Shown here one piece after another: positions 12,790 to 23,216 of a stretch of 64,000 bases of DNA. The DNA is taken from contig NW_008805071.1 of assembly GCF_000004825.1 (NCBI RefSeq), positions 1,178,001-1,242,000 on the forward strand. Direction: 5' to 3'. The position numbers were made by a program, and so were the translations under genes. The notes beneath the pieces are model-generated. The model searched no databases, was not told the DNA's origin, and was given only the letters and a program-made list of their open reading frames with translations. The stretch comes from Heterostelium album PN500. Lineage: Eukaryota > Evosea > Eumycetozoa > Acytosteliales > Acytosteliaceae. Numbering within the stretch: position 1 is the stretch's first letter; each line of letters starts with the position of its first letter.

Positions 12790-13790
12790 CTACATTATAG
12801 TACAACACTGACATGTAGGACTTGATTTCGACGGTGGTGACATCGGCATTGGTGTTAATTGATTAATATTTCTGCTCGATTGTAATAAAGGTGATTCAAT
12901 TGTTTCATTATCTTGTGAGCTAATAATAATAAAATTCAGTTTTAAATTAGTAAACTATTCCTTATTTTGTTTTGTTTTGTTTTGTTTAGTTTTGTTTTGT
13001 TTTGCTTTTAGCTGATGACTTACTTTTCATCTATATTGGATTGATCTAATAATAAAGTTTCTAATAATTTAACGATTGATTCTTTCAGGTTGGTCGACTC
13101 CTTTGCCGATACCTCGTAGAACAGTTTCACTTTGTTGTCTTTACACCACTGCTGAGCTGTTTCATATTTCACTTGTTTCTGTTTCTGTAGTTGTTCGTCC
13201 GCTTGAATATCGAGTTGATTGCCAAGCACTATGAAAGTAAAATTCGATTTCTCAGTGCCGTCTTCGTTTAGACATTTCGATTTACACTGATTCAGCCAGA
13301 ACGAAAGATTATTAAAACTACTCTCATTGCAAACATCGTACACCAGAATCGCTGCATCTGCCGTTCTCCAAAACATCTCTGTCAGACACCAATATTTCGC
13401 TTGACCAGATGTATCCCAAAGCTATTATTGAAATTACAATTATTATTATTATTATTTAAATAATCATACATGTGTATACATAGCGATGAATATTCTATAC
13501 ATACCTGTACATTACAAACAGTATCACGAACATAAAATGATTTACTTAAGAAATCAGTACCTGTAGTAGGTCTATAATCTTGATTAAACTTATTGAATAC
13601 TAATCTATAGAATAACGATGACTTTCCGACACTTGAATAGAGTAATTATAATTGAGTAGAGTAGAGTTGCATTGAATAGTTTATATTAATAAAAGTCTAC
13701 TTTCATCTAATGACTACAATGCTATGAACTGTTCAATACATACCCAGTATCACCTAAAAACACTATTTTAAATGGTCTTGGTTCTGCCAT
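12790..13790 (-). CDS. Rab/Ras-like small GTPase with CAAX end
   Basis: Four exons: 13744-13790, 13505-13631, 13024-13421, 12790-12919, giving 233 aa. G1 is GDTGVGKSS (split by intron 1), G2 region has YRPTTGTDF, G3 is WDTSGQAKYW, and the switch II neighbourhood resembles Rabs. G4 reads GNQLD where the family has GNKxD; G5 is SAK. The tail after about residue 190 is Ser/Pro-rich and ends CQCCTIM. The last four residues form a CAAX box (CTIM), predicting farnesylation rather than the usual double geranylgeranylation of Rabs. The N-to-Q4 change (Lys to Gln) could alter nucleotide affinity. Closest class uncertain; I call it a divergent Rab/Ras-like protein. Confidence 0.85.
12964..13010 (+). 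repeat. TTTTG microsatellite in an intron
   Basis: About nine near-perfect TTTTG units lie inside the last intron of the small GTPase gene, on the T-rich strand. Some units have one base changed. Confidence 0.8.
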
Positions 13791-14430
13791 ATTTCTGTTT
13801 TATACACAATATCAATATAATATATTTGTTGTTTGAATGTCTGTCTTCTCTTCTGATATTTAATTAATATAAAAAATGAATGATCAAAAAATATCTCTTT
13901 TTTTTTGCGCAATGTAATTTGTTTCGCTGGTTGCTTAAAACCAAAAATATAAAAAAAAAACAGATTATGAAAATTACTATGAATAATATGAACGAATTAT
14001 TAAATAATTAAATAAAGAAAAAATAAATAGTTAAACTTTAATACCAATTGTTTGTAAAATATGTGATTTTGTGTGTGAGTGGTTTTGGTTTTTGCTGCTT
14101 TTATTATTAATGCACATAAAGTAAAGTAAACTCTGATTTTTAATTAATTGTGTGCGAGGTAACATCCAACCACTATTATCATTTAAATTTTTTGTTAAAA
14201 ATAAAAAAATAAAATCCAACAAACCTCCAATGAAATTTCTTTATTCTGAAGTTTTCAGGTTCATTAGATAAGAATAAAGAATAGATGAATCATTATAATG
14301 TATTTATTTATTTGGTTAAAAGCATTATTTACAAATTGTGTACACACTGAATTATAATTTATAAATTATTTTTAAAATTCAAAAAAAAAAATAGGAATAA
14401 AGTTGAATGAATATAAGCAAAAGTACTAGA
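13791..14430. other. Intergenic region, no gene seen
   Basis: Contains a 63-codon frame at 14031-14222 (-) with strongly AT-driven composition and no family signal, which I do not accept as a gene. Otherwise AT-rich with poly-A runs. Confidence 0.45.
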
Positions 14431-15686
14431 TTAATCTTGTTTGATTGCCAAAACACCATAGCTTACAGATGAATCATTCATATTCATACATTGACTTGAT
14501 TGTTCGTAATGAAGTGACTTGATCGAGTGTTTATTACGACTGTTCTTGGCAGTCCATAACATAACAGCAATCGGATTTCTAACAATAAATTTTTAATGTT
14601 AGTTTCTAATCTAATCAAAGTAAAGAATTAAGTGTTTTTTTTTTTCATACCTTCCACAAATGGTATTTTTAGTCTCTTTAAGATATGTTGAAAATTGGAG
14701 AGGATCACCTGTTTCGATCATTGACATACCAGTACGATCCAACTCTTCGATGGACTTGTGAATGGGACCTGCCGATTGATTGTAGTGAGTGTAACCGAAT
14801 CGCTTTCCCCAATGACAAAAGTCACTGCTGATAACAAAGAAGTTTTCGGGATCATCAAAGTAAGGCGCCAACACCTTTCCATATTGTTCTTCAGTATCTT
14901 TTGATAATGAACCAACCATAATTGGTACAATCTTTATCTTTTTACTAATAATAATTGGTCAAATTATTATATTAATATCAAGTAAAATAAACAATAATAA
15001 ACGATCGTATATAATCACTTACTCTTGAATCATTTTAGCGACATATGGTAAATGTAATTCAATTGAATGTTCATCTTCATCGACATCTTTGGTTGTCCAT
15101 GTGAATATACTGGTATCGTCCAACTTCTTGATAACCTCGGTATCGACTTCAAGATTACCGATTGGTGTTTCGAAATGTGTCAATTTGGTAAGTCCACATG
15201 TCTTCATATAGACATGATGAGATGGTCCAAGAATAAATATTCTCTTACTTTGTTTATGAATGGTAGAATGATAGTATCATTGTTAATCACTAATATTAGA
15301 GATATCTAATATAAAAAATGATTGATACTTACTACTTTGATGCATCCAAGTTTATGTATCCTCTTGAAGCAGCTCTACCACTATAACTATATCCGGCATG
15401 TCTGTATTATTAATATTTAGAAAAATGTATTAATATCTAAAACAAAGTGAGAAGAGAATGTATTAGATTCTTACGGCACAATGATAGCACGTGTATTCTC
15501 ACCAATAGATTTAGTTTCACCTAACCAATTGTCGAGTTGCTTACTCAATTCAGATGCTTTTTTAAAAATAACAATAAAGTTAGTTAATTAAACATTTAAA
15601 ATTCATAGTTTGATAGATTGTTAATCAATCATACCATTTCTTGAGTACCAACTACCAGCATGAGTACAACTTCTTATTGTTGCCAT
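14431..15686 (-). CDS. memo1: MEMO1 family protein
   Basis: Six exons: 15635-15686, 15475-15556, 15333-15401, 15023-15247, 14651-14944, 14431-14578, giving 289 aa, about the family length. MEMO proteins are metal-binding, dioxygenase-fold proteins linked in animals to receptor signalling, iron handling and cell motility. Seen here: CTHAGSWYS at the start, [48 protein letters not shown], the [14 protein letters not shown] block and the end CGRNPIAV...YEQSSQC. The His residues of HAG, GPSHH and the Cys/His of FCHW are the conserved pocket. The short exons 1-3 were joined by phase and by match to the family. Confidence 0.92.
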
Positions 15687-16075
15687 TATCAATTACTACT
15701 ATTATCAATTACTAGTATTTATCAAACTATGAGTATATATATATTACAAATAATTATAAACTTGATTGTTTACTTTAACTTTTAATAATTTCAACAAAAA
15801 ATAAAGTGGTTTGAAGTTATGTGTGTGTGTGTTTTACAATTAAAATTTAATTAATTAATTTAACATGAAATTTAATAAAATGAACTTCAATATCAATCTT
15901 AATCTGAATAATCTTTTGTTGTTTATATAAATACATCGCTGTGCTACATGTAAAGTTAGATATAGATATAGATATGTAGATAGATATCTATTGATATGTT
16001 AATAGATAGATAGATAGATAAAGTTATTGTGATTTTGTTTGTTTTTTTTTTTTTTTTGTTATTTATTTTATTAAT
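15687..16075. other. Intergenic region
   Basis: Short spacer with a TG run near 15820 and the GATA microsatellite described separately. Nothing else seen. Confidence 0.45.
15958..16020 (+). repeat. GATA/AGAT microsatellite
   Basis: Imperfect tandem GATATA and GATA units over about 60 bp, ending in a clean run of GATA. It lies just downstream of the TIM10 stop codon on the minus strand. Confidence 0.8.
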
Positions 16076-16579
16076 TTAGAACCAACCCTTCTTTACTGGT
16101 TGTTCTTGTTTTGGGAGTTCAGCTGGAACGGCAGTGTTACCAGCTGGAGCACCGGAACCTGGTTGGAGCTTAGTTTGAACTTTCTTGAAGGTCTCTACCC
16201 ATTTCTCTGTACATCTCTCTGCGCATACTGATTCACCAACTGACAAATCACTGTCACTATATTTCGAGATACATTTTGATGTACAGATTCTTTGCAAACT
16301 AAAATTATAAATTAACATAACATAACATAGCATATATATGATATTTTTATCCTATTAATAAACATGTTCTTTTCTATCTATCACTATCTAGCTAATAAAC
16401 TAACTAACAAACTAACTATGACTAGTGAATAAAACAAAGCAGTGTATTTATTATCCTCTCTAGTCTAATGTTAATGTTAGGTTGATGAATGTTAGTTTAC
16501 TACTGTTCATTCATTCATACCTTGAAAACATGTTTGTGTAGAACTTCATTTCAATTAATCTTGCTTCGATATCATCCAT
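16076..16579 (-). CDS. tim10: Mitochondrial small TIM chaperone Tim10
   Basis: Two exons, 16521-16579 and 16076-16298, giving 93 aa. Tim10 forms a hexamer with Tim9 in the intermembrane space and chaperones hydrophobic carriers to the TIM22 complex. The twin CX3C signature is present as CTSKC and CAERC, spaced by 15 residues, and the GESVC segment is the mark that separates Tim10 from Tim8, Tim9 and Tim13. The N terminus MDDIEARLIEMKFYTNMFS comes from exon 1; without it the protein would lack the first half of helix 1. The Pro/Ala/Gly-rich end (about 25 residues) is an extension outside the chaperone fold. Confidence 0.93.
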
Positions 16580-16772
16580 TTTATTGTATTATCTATATAT
16601 ATTCGTAGTTAAAAAAAACTAACAAATTTTAGTGTTTATTTATTTAAATTTATAATAATAGCTATTATTTTTTTCAATAATGACAAAAACTTTTTGTCAT
16701 TGCTCATTCACTGCTCAAAAAAATAAAAATAAAAAAAACATGAAAAACGAGTGAATCGGATTCAAAAACAAT

Positions 16773-16990
16773 AAATTGAAGTTGATTTTTTTGTGAACTA
16801 ATATTTGTGTGTATGAAGATAATAAAATAATATAGTATATGATTTTAATTTAATTTAATGGTAATCTAAATAATATAATAATTTTTTATTTTTCATTCGT
16901 TTGTGATATTGAGTTATCTTGAAAACTATCGATTTAATCTTCCACCATAATGATCGAAATATTAGTTCACAAAAAATCAACTTCAATTTA
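16773..16990. repeat. Inverted repeat A/A', arms about 34 bp
   Basis: The left arm at 16773-16806 and the right arm at 16957-16990 are reverse complements of each other, differing by one base in a T run (7 versus 6). The core is GAAGTTGATT...GTGAACTAATATTT. The arms are 150 bp apart. The length and near-identity cannot be chance even in AT-rich DNA. Confidence 0.85.
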
Positions 16991-17220
16991 TCATATTTCA
17001 AATTCATTTATTAACATAAAAATAATAAACTTTTAGCATCAAATATAGTTCAGTAGGTACGCAGCTACTTTCTCGATCATTAGACTCATCTAAAGGTTCA
17101 AATATGATTTCGATATAGATATGATCATAGTTACTTCCAGGACTTTACAACATTAGATCTAATATAGATATGAATAGGAACCGACTTGTAATTAATTATT
17201 ATATTATTTAGATTACCATT
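16857..17220. repeat. Inverted repeat B/B', arms 27 bp, interleaved with A/A'
   Basis: AATGGTAATCTAAATAATAT and seven more bases at 16857-16883 recur in exact reverse complement at 17194-17220. The left arm lies inside the A/A' loop and the right arm outside it, so the order is A-B-A'-B'. Confidence 0.85.
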
Positions 17221-17732
17221 TTTACTTATATTATATTTTGAATTACACAACATTATTATTATTTGTTTTTTGTTTTTTAGTTTTTTTTTTTTTTTTTGTA
17301 TGTCATATATTTGATACTAAAAAAAAAAATAGTAAAACGAAATAAAATAAATAAGGTTTTGATGGGTTCGAAAAAGTTGAAAATAAAAAAAAACCAAATT
17401 TGTGAGCCCCAATCTTAAAAAACGCATCAATTTTTCAAACTGGTTAAGTTAAAGTGAGTCCGTGTGTGAAGGCTAATTTTGATGGTTTGATCAACACAAC
17501 ACACAAATATAAATCAAAAAAATAAAACAAAATAAAAATAAAAACAAGAAGGAGGGTTTTTTCATAAACATCACCTTAAAGAAAAAAACAAAAAATAGAA
17601 AGAACACCAATATTTTTTTATATATCATATTTATTTTACGATTTATTAACAACTACAATTAATTAATTCATAATTAGTATTATAGATAGATAGTTACATA
17701 TATATATATATATAGCTTTTTCCATATAAATT

Positions 17733-19544
17733 ATGTTTAGAGTATTAAATAGATCTACATTAGTAGGATCTAGAAATTTGTTGTTGAATCAAAGATCCAC
17801 CACTTCATCTTTCATTTCTAGAAATTATTGTTCAACAACTACTACTACCACTGAAAATAATAATAATAATAGCAATAACAACAATGAAAATGGAAATAAT
17901 AATAAAAATAGCCAAAAGAAAAAGAAGAGAGGATTATTGTTTTGGGGTGGTGCAGCAGCCACTGCTGTTGCCTCGCTTACATTGTTGGATCTCTTGGTGA
18001 ACGACGATCTCGATATCATCACCGATAAATTCAGACACCGTTTGACCAAGGAGGAGATGAAGGATCGTCCCAACCTGGTGATTCTCGGTACTGGATGGGC
18101 CAGTCTTTGTTTGTTGCGTAAGCTCTACACCGATCGTTACAACGTCACTATTGTGTCGCCACGAAACTACTTCTTGTTCACTCCGCTGCTGCCAGGAACC
18201 ACCACTGGTACCACCGAGAGCAGATCGATTATGGAGCCAATCAGAAAGTATTGTCGTCGTTCCGATGCCGACGATGTCACTTTCATCGAAGCGGAATGTC
18301 TCCAGGTCGATCCAGTAAAGAAAACAGTAAAGTGTTACGATAACTCTGCGGTCAAAGGAGAGGTATCCGAGTTTGAGTTGCCATACGACCAACTGGTTAT
18401 GGGAGTCGGAGCGGAGAGTGCAACCTTTGGAATTCCAGGTGTCAAAGAGAACGCCTGTTTCCTCAAGGAGATCAGTGACACTCGTTCCATTCGTGATAGA
18501 ATGATCGATTGTTTCGAAACTGCCGGCTATCCAGGTCAACCAGATGCCGAAATCGATAGACTTTTACATTTCGTAATTGTTGGTGGTGGTCCAACCGGTG
18601 TAGAGTATGTTATAATTTAATTGCATATTTTTTCTATAATTCTAATCTTTCATGAATATTTAGGTTTTGCGCAGAACTTAATGATTTCATTACCAATGAT
18701 GTAAAGAAAGCTTTTCCAAAACATTTGACAGATCGTTGTAGAGTTACATTAGTAGAAGCACTTCCACATATTTTAACTGTTTTCGATAAGAATATTATTG
18801 GTAGGTATTAATAAAATTTACCAGAAAAAAGTAATATTTCAATTTGACACTTTTTTTTTTAATATAAATTTATTAGATCATGTCGAAAAGAAATTACAAA
18901 GTTCACCAACAACAAAGATTTGGACACAAACAGCTGTTACTGGTGTTAAGGAGAGAGAAATGATTGTAAGAGACGCCGAGAAGAAAGAGAGATCCGTCCC
19001 ATACGGTATGTTGGTATGGGCAACTGGAAATGCACCACGTCCAGTCACTCAGAAGCTGATTCAATCCATTGGACCAGAAGTACAGAATGTCCGTCGTGGT
19101 TTGGTCGTAGATGAATATTTCCGTGTGAAGGGAGCCGATGGAATTTGGGCGATTGGTGACTGCAGCGTAACACCACTGGCACCAACTGCACAGGTTGCCA
19201 GTCAGCAAGGACGTTATCTCGGTCGTCTGTTCAACGACATCTCAGAGGATCTCCATCAGAAGAAACAAGGACAGATGAACGATCAGGAATTCACTGCAGA
19301 TCTCAAGAAGAAACCACTCTTTAAATATAGACACATGGGTACACTCGCATACGTAGGTGACAAGTCAGCGGTCTTCCAGATCAAGGACGCCGACAACAAA
19401 ACCACTACATCCGAGGGATTGGCAACCTTTTTGCTTTGGAGATCTGCTTATCTTTCAAAATGTTTGAGCATTAGAAACAGAGTGTTGGTTGCATTCGATT
19501 GGACTAAAGCCAGTATTTTTGGAAGAGATGTATCAAGAGGTTAA
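17733..19544 (+). CDS. Alternative (type II) NADH dehydrogenase, mitochondrial
   Basis: Three exons: 17733-18604, 18664-18800, 18877-19544, giving 558 aa. The enzyme is a single-chain, rotenone-insensitive FAD flavoprotein that passes electrons from NADH to ubiquinone without proton pumping. Residues 1-30 look like a mitochondrial presequence (Arg/Ser-rich, no acids), followed by an Asn/Thr-rich linker and a hydrophobic segment (GLLFWGGAAATAVASL) that suggests an inner-membrane anchor with the catalytic part in the intermembrane space. The first dinucleotide fold begins LVILGTGWAS (about 110), the second FVIVGGGPTGVE (about 283, cut by intron 1). WAIGDC marks the FAD-binding site, and the end RNRVLVAFDWTKASIFGRD is family-typical. 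No EF-hand is present, so calcium control is unlikely. Confidence 0.92.
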
Positions 19545-20013
19545 ACATCTTTTTTTATCAAACAACAAAACAATCAAGAATCCACTATTTATATCACCAA
19601 ACAAACCATAACTTTGAACTAGTTAATTAATTATTAATTAACAAAAATAATATTTAATAAATTCTCAACTACGATATTCTAATCATTTCAGAGATTAACT
19701 TAATATGTGATTTCTTATTACTTGCTTCATTTCCAAATTATTTTAATACTTTCATTCAGATGTTTATTTTTAATGTGTCAAAGAAATGATTATTTCTATC
19801 AGACGCTTTTATAAATGCAGCACTAAAATAATATCCTGTTTGACCAAATAAGAGATATATGTTTTCGTCTAGTTTTCTCAAAAATAGTTTTTTACTACCG
19901 GTTACGATGTATATATTTGAAAGAGTTGAAGCGAATGGTTGAGCGGTGGTCGATTCCAACGGGAGGGCCAAAGATTGAACTGTTGGAGGAAGTTCAGAAA
20001 ACAGAAATTGTTG
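19545..20013. other. Spacer holding an open frame continuing past the TCAIM stop
   Basis: Between the convergent NADH dehydrogenase and TCAIM-like genes. On the minus strand the TCAIM frame reopens right after its TAA and stays open from 20013 to 19756, ending in TGA. The 85 residues include SNIYIVTGSKKLFLRKLDEN and FGQTGYYFSAAFIKASDR. It has no ATG. A pyrimidine-rich stretch ending CCAACAG (near 19976-19983) could act as a splice acceptor, so it might be an alternative terminal exon. Confidence 0.4.
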
Positions 20014-22281
20014 TTAAAGTTCAAAATCCCATTTTATTGACATCCATCCATCGTGATGAATGTGATTTTCTTTTCCAACCACCAAGTTAATGTTGAACAA
20101 TAGCGGTAAGAAAGGTTGTTGATTGTTCAGTAGTCTTCTACAACAAGAGACCATGTCTACATCAGTGATATCCGGATGTCTCTTTAGCTTTAACAGTCTA
20201 AATTGTCGCTTCACTGTTAACTCTAGTTGCGATAGATTTCTCAATTGGTTCTGGTGCTTTGCGAACTCTCTTATGGTATGATCAGCTGTCTTTTCTACAA
20301 ATTTACATATCTCCTCAACATTTCCATGTAAAGGTATATTAATTACACCATTTCTAATGTTTTAGTGAGAAAAGATTATTAATTAGTTATTTTGATAGTT
20401 TATTATATTGAATTTTAACATTACCTTTCATCAAGTGTAAATGGTTCTATCTTTGTTGAATTTGGTGTTACGACTCTTAGATTGATATCGTTTAATTTCG
20501 ATTTGATATAGCCTTCTGAAACAGCCGATGTTTCAATGATAAACTTTAAATAATCGATATACTCCTTTGTGTTTTGTTCATTGTAATCGGTATAGATACA
20601 TCCTACACCAATTGAATCGGCTGCTTCTATCTCCAAATTCTTTCTATCTCTACATGATCTTATATTCCTAATGACAATCGAGGGTTTCAATAAATTCAGT
20701 TCTTCTTGCCAACTTTTTTTAAGATTAATAATAATATGTTAATATTTTATAAGTGAATAAGATTTGTATTTAACATAACATACTTTTGAGGATTTTCAAT
20801 ATCTAATTGTAATCTACCTTCTAAATCAACACCAGATTTATTTGTAAAGAACAATGTCATACCTTCCAGTCTCAATGAGATGTGTGAATCGTCTGTTTTC
20901 TCAGAGGTTTCCGGTGTGACGAAACCAGCTTTAATCTTATCCCAACCTCGCCAACTATCCTTATCTTTAAACAATCCAAATGGTTCAAACAATTGTTGTT
21001 TCATTTCTTGTCCACCTCTTTTCAATCTCTGACCAAATCCCATATATTGTTGTTGCTTCTGTTGTTTTTCACTACTATTATTGTTACTCTCACCAAATGG
21101 ATTGAATTTATTAACATATTGATACTCATCGCCATCGTCATCGCCGTCATAATCTTCATCGATATTTTCATTATTATGTTGATCGATCTGTTCATCCGAG
21201 AAATGAAATGTCTCTAGCTTCGAACGTCTCGATCGTTCTTGTCGGTCTCTATCACGACTGTAAAATATCTTATCGACCAGCTGATCGCCTGCCACTCGTG
21301 GTGAGAGTACGTGTAGGATCGATTCCAACTCTCTGAGAATCCACTTCTTCTTGTCGATGGTGATACTATCGAGATCGTCAAACAACACTCTGATGCGATG
21401 CTCCATGAAAAAGAAGGTATACATAATATCGATCGATCGCTCCTCATCGATGACCGACCGGCAACGTTCACGTGCATCATTCGAGTAGTGTGTCAGAAAA
21501 CTCAACAGACTATCGGCAGCTTCGAAAACTTGATCCGGATGCTGTTGTTTCACTGTTTTTCCAAGTAGTGAGTTTAAATAGAATTCATCTGTAATACCTG
21601 TAATTCTATATATATATATATATGTATAATATATTTATTAATAAATAATGTTATTATTTTAACTTATTGTTATTATTATTACTTTAATAAATTTTGTATC
21701 TTTTGTTCAGCTTTTTTTATCATTGTATTTAGTTTTCTGGGTGTTGAATTGTCGATATCGAATGAAATTTCTACGTAGGGTATGTCATCTTCGTTGGTTG
21801 TAGTTGCAGAGCGTGCATCTAAGTAGTAGAATTCCAACTTGTATGATCTACTCGATACCTTTTCACTCTTTACTTCCTCTAGAAAACTTTGTAAAACTCG
21901 CAGTGACTTATCGTTGATATTCTTTAACTTTGGATATTGATAGAACAAATCGGGATGTACTTTTAAAAAGAACTTTTTCAATACTGATCTTGCATTTGGT
22001 ATTGGTTTACTATGACTATTATGTTCATTACTATTATGACTATTATGACTATGATGATGTTGATGACTATTATTACTATGATGATGTTTACTTGAATAAT
22101 TATGATATTGAACTATATTACAACTGCTATTACTATTATTATTACTATTGCTATTACTATTTATACAAAATGTTACACTGTTGTTATTCTTAAAACAACT
22201 ATAATTGTTGTTGTTATTTATTTTCGAAATTGATTGTAATAAATAAAAATTTGTGTTTGTTAATGATTTATATCTTAACAT
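20014..22281 (-). CDS. TCAIM-like mitochondrial protein (DUF4460/DUF4461)
   Basis: Four exons: 21683-22281, 20784-21605, 20425-20712, 20014-20353, giving 682 aa. The family (human TCAIM/TOAG-1) is mitochondrial; its biochemical role is poorly defined. The N terminus is Arg/Asn/Ser/His-rich without acids, as in a presequence, followed by His/Asn/Ser repeats. The DUF4460 block is near 95-125 (SVLKKFFLKVHPDLFYQYP, a J-domain-like HPD motif) . The DUF4461 part covers exons 2-4, with INIPLHG and the end VDMVSCCRRLLN...DGWMSIKWDFEL; from memory, the human protein ends at the matching place. A long acidic and Gln-rich insert sits in exon 2. The gene starts 255 bp from the divergent Mrr-like gene. 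Confidence 0.85.
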
Positions 22282-22536
22282 TTTTAAAATTGATCGATTG
22301 TGATTGATTTGATTAATTTCCTAAAATATCATTGGGTTAACCATTTATATTGCTGTTAATATATCTAAATTTCTATGATTACAAAATGTTGACGTCAAAA
22401 AAAAAAATGTAAACTTTATACAAATTTTTGTATGAGAAGTTAAACTAACGGTTTTATTTTTGTTGAATATCGATCTTTCTTTTATTTAATAAATAATTTA
22501 GAAATATATACTATTATAATAGGTTTATAAAAAGTT

Positions 22537-23037
22537 ATGATAATATCAGGGAAATATGCATCGCTATCGAATAGAGTTAGAAATACATTTAGGAGGAAAA
22601 GGAATCTGATGAAAGAGAAAGGCGATCGCTTCGAAGAGAGAATATGCAATTTGCTACACAATCAAATGAAGTTCAATATCAAACGGAACGTTATTCTGAA
22701 AGATAAATACGGAAATATATCAGAGATCGACGTTGTCTATGGATTCTTTGGAAAGACGTACGTCGAGTGTAAGAACTATCAGATGCCGGTGCCTCTGAAG
22801 GACGTGGCAAAGTTCAAAGAGGTACTGCAACTCAATGGCATCAACATCAATCGTGGTCTATTCATAACAAACTCTACGTATGCACCGCGTGCACTGACCA
22901 TCGGTATCAAGTGTATCGACGGCACCCAACTGAAATCGATCGAACGTTGGGCACCGTTCGTAGGTGGCGCTAAATTTGCATTCATTGTTGGTCTTTCAAT
23001 TGTTGGGTTTGGTTTAGTTACTCAAACTTCAATATAA
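22537..23037 (+). CDS. Mrr-like PD-(D/E)xK nuclease-fold protein with C-terminal TM
   Basis: Single exon, 166 aa. The catalytic pattern of Mrr-type restriction endonuclease folds is complete: Glu33/34 in GDRFEE, Asp65 in SEIDVV, and Glu77-x-Lys79 in YVECKN, followed by a conserved-looking LNGININRGLFITN segment as in Mrr. Residues 1-28 are Arg/Ser/Asn-rich with almost no acids, which fits a mitochondrial presequence. The last 27 residues are hydrophobic (FAFIVGLSIVGFGLV) and could anchor the protein in a membrane. The nearest known eukaryotic relatives are fungal RRG7/DUF2034 mitochondrial proteins; that relation is an inference. Host role unknown; mitochondrial DNA maintenance is plausible. 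Confidence 0.78.
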   Translation: MIISGKYASLSNRVRNTFRRKRNLMKEKGDRFEERICNLLHNQMKFNIKRNVILKDKYGNISEIDVVYGFFGKTYVECKNYQMPVPLKDVAKFKEVLQLNGININRGLFITNSTYAPRALTIGIKCIDGTQLKSIERWAPFVGGAKFAFIVGLSIVGFGLVTQTSI

Positions 23038-23216
23038 TAATATAATATAATATAATATAATAGATAGATAATAATATAATCAATCAACTAAATAGACAAT
23101 ATAATAAACTTGTAGATACACTTTCGAAATATATTCAAATTTAATTAACTTACTACTGGTTTATAATGATAATATTTACAAAAGATTTATTATTATTATT
23201 CTTTATTATGATATTG

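Larger units (their letters stand above)
16580..17732. other. Gene-poor region with interleaved inverted repeats
   Basis: No coding frame. Holds two pairs of inverted repeats listed separately, A/T homopolymers (17278-17296) and, at the right end, the AT-rich leader of the NADH dehydrogenase gene with a (TA) run at 17698-17714. Confidence 0.55.

Noticed and set aside
14031-14222. 63-codon minus-strand frame
   Set aside because: AT-driven residues (Asn, Lys, Leu, Ser) and no support from neighbours.
17046-17115. tRNA-like A and B boxes
   Set aside because: Spacing is near right, but acceptor, D and T stems do not pair, and the base after the T loop is wrong. Kept only as part of the repeat finding.
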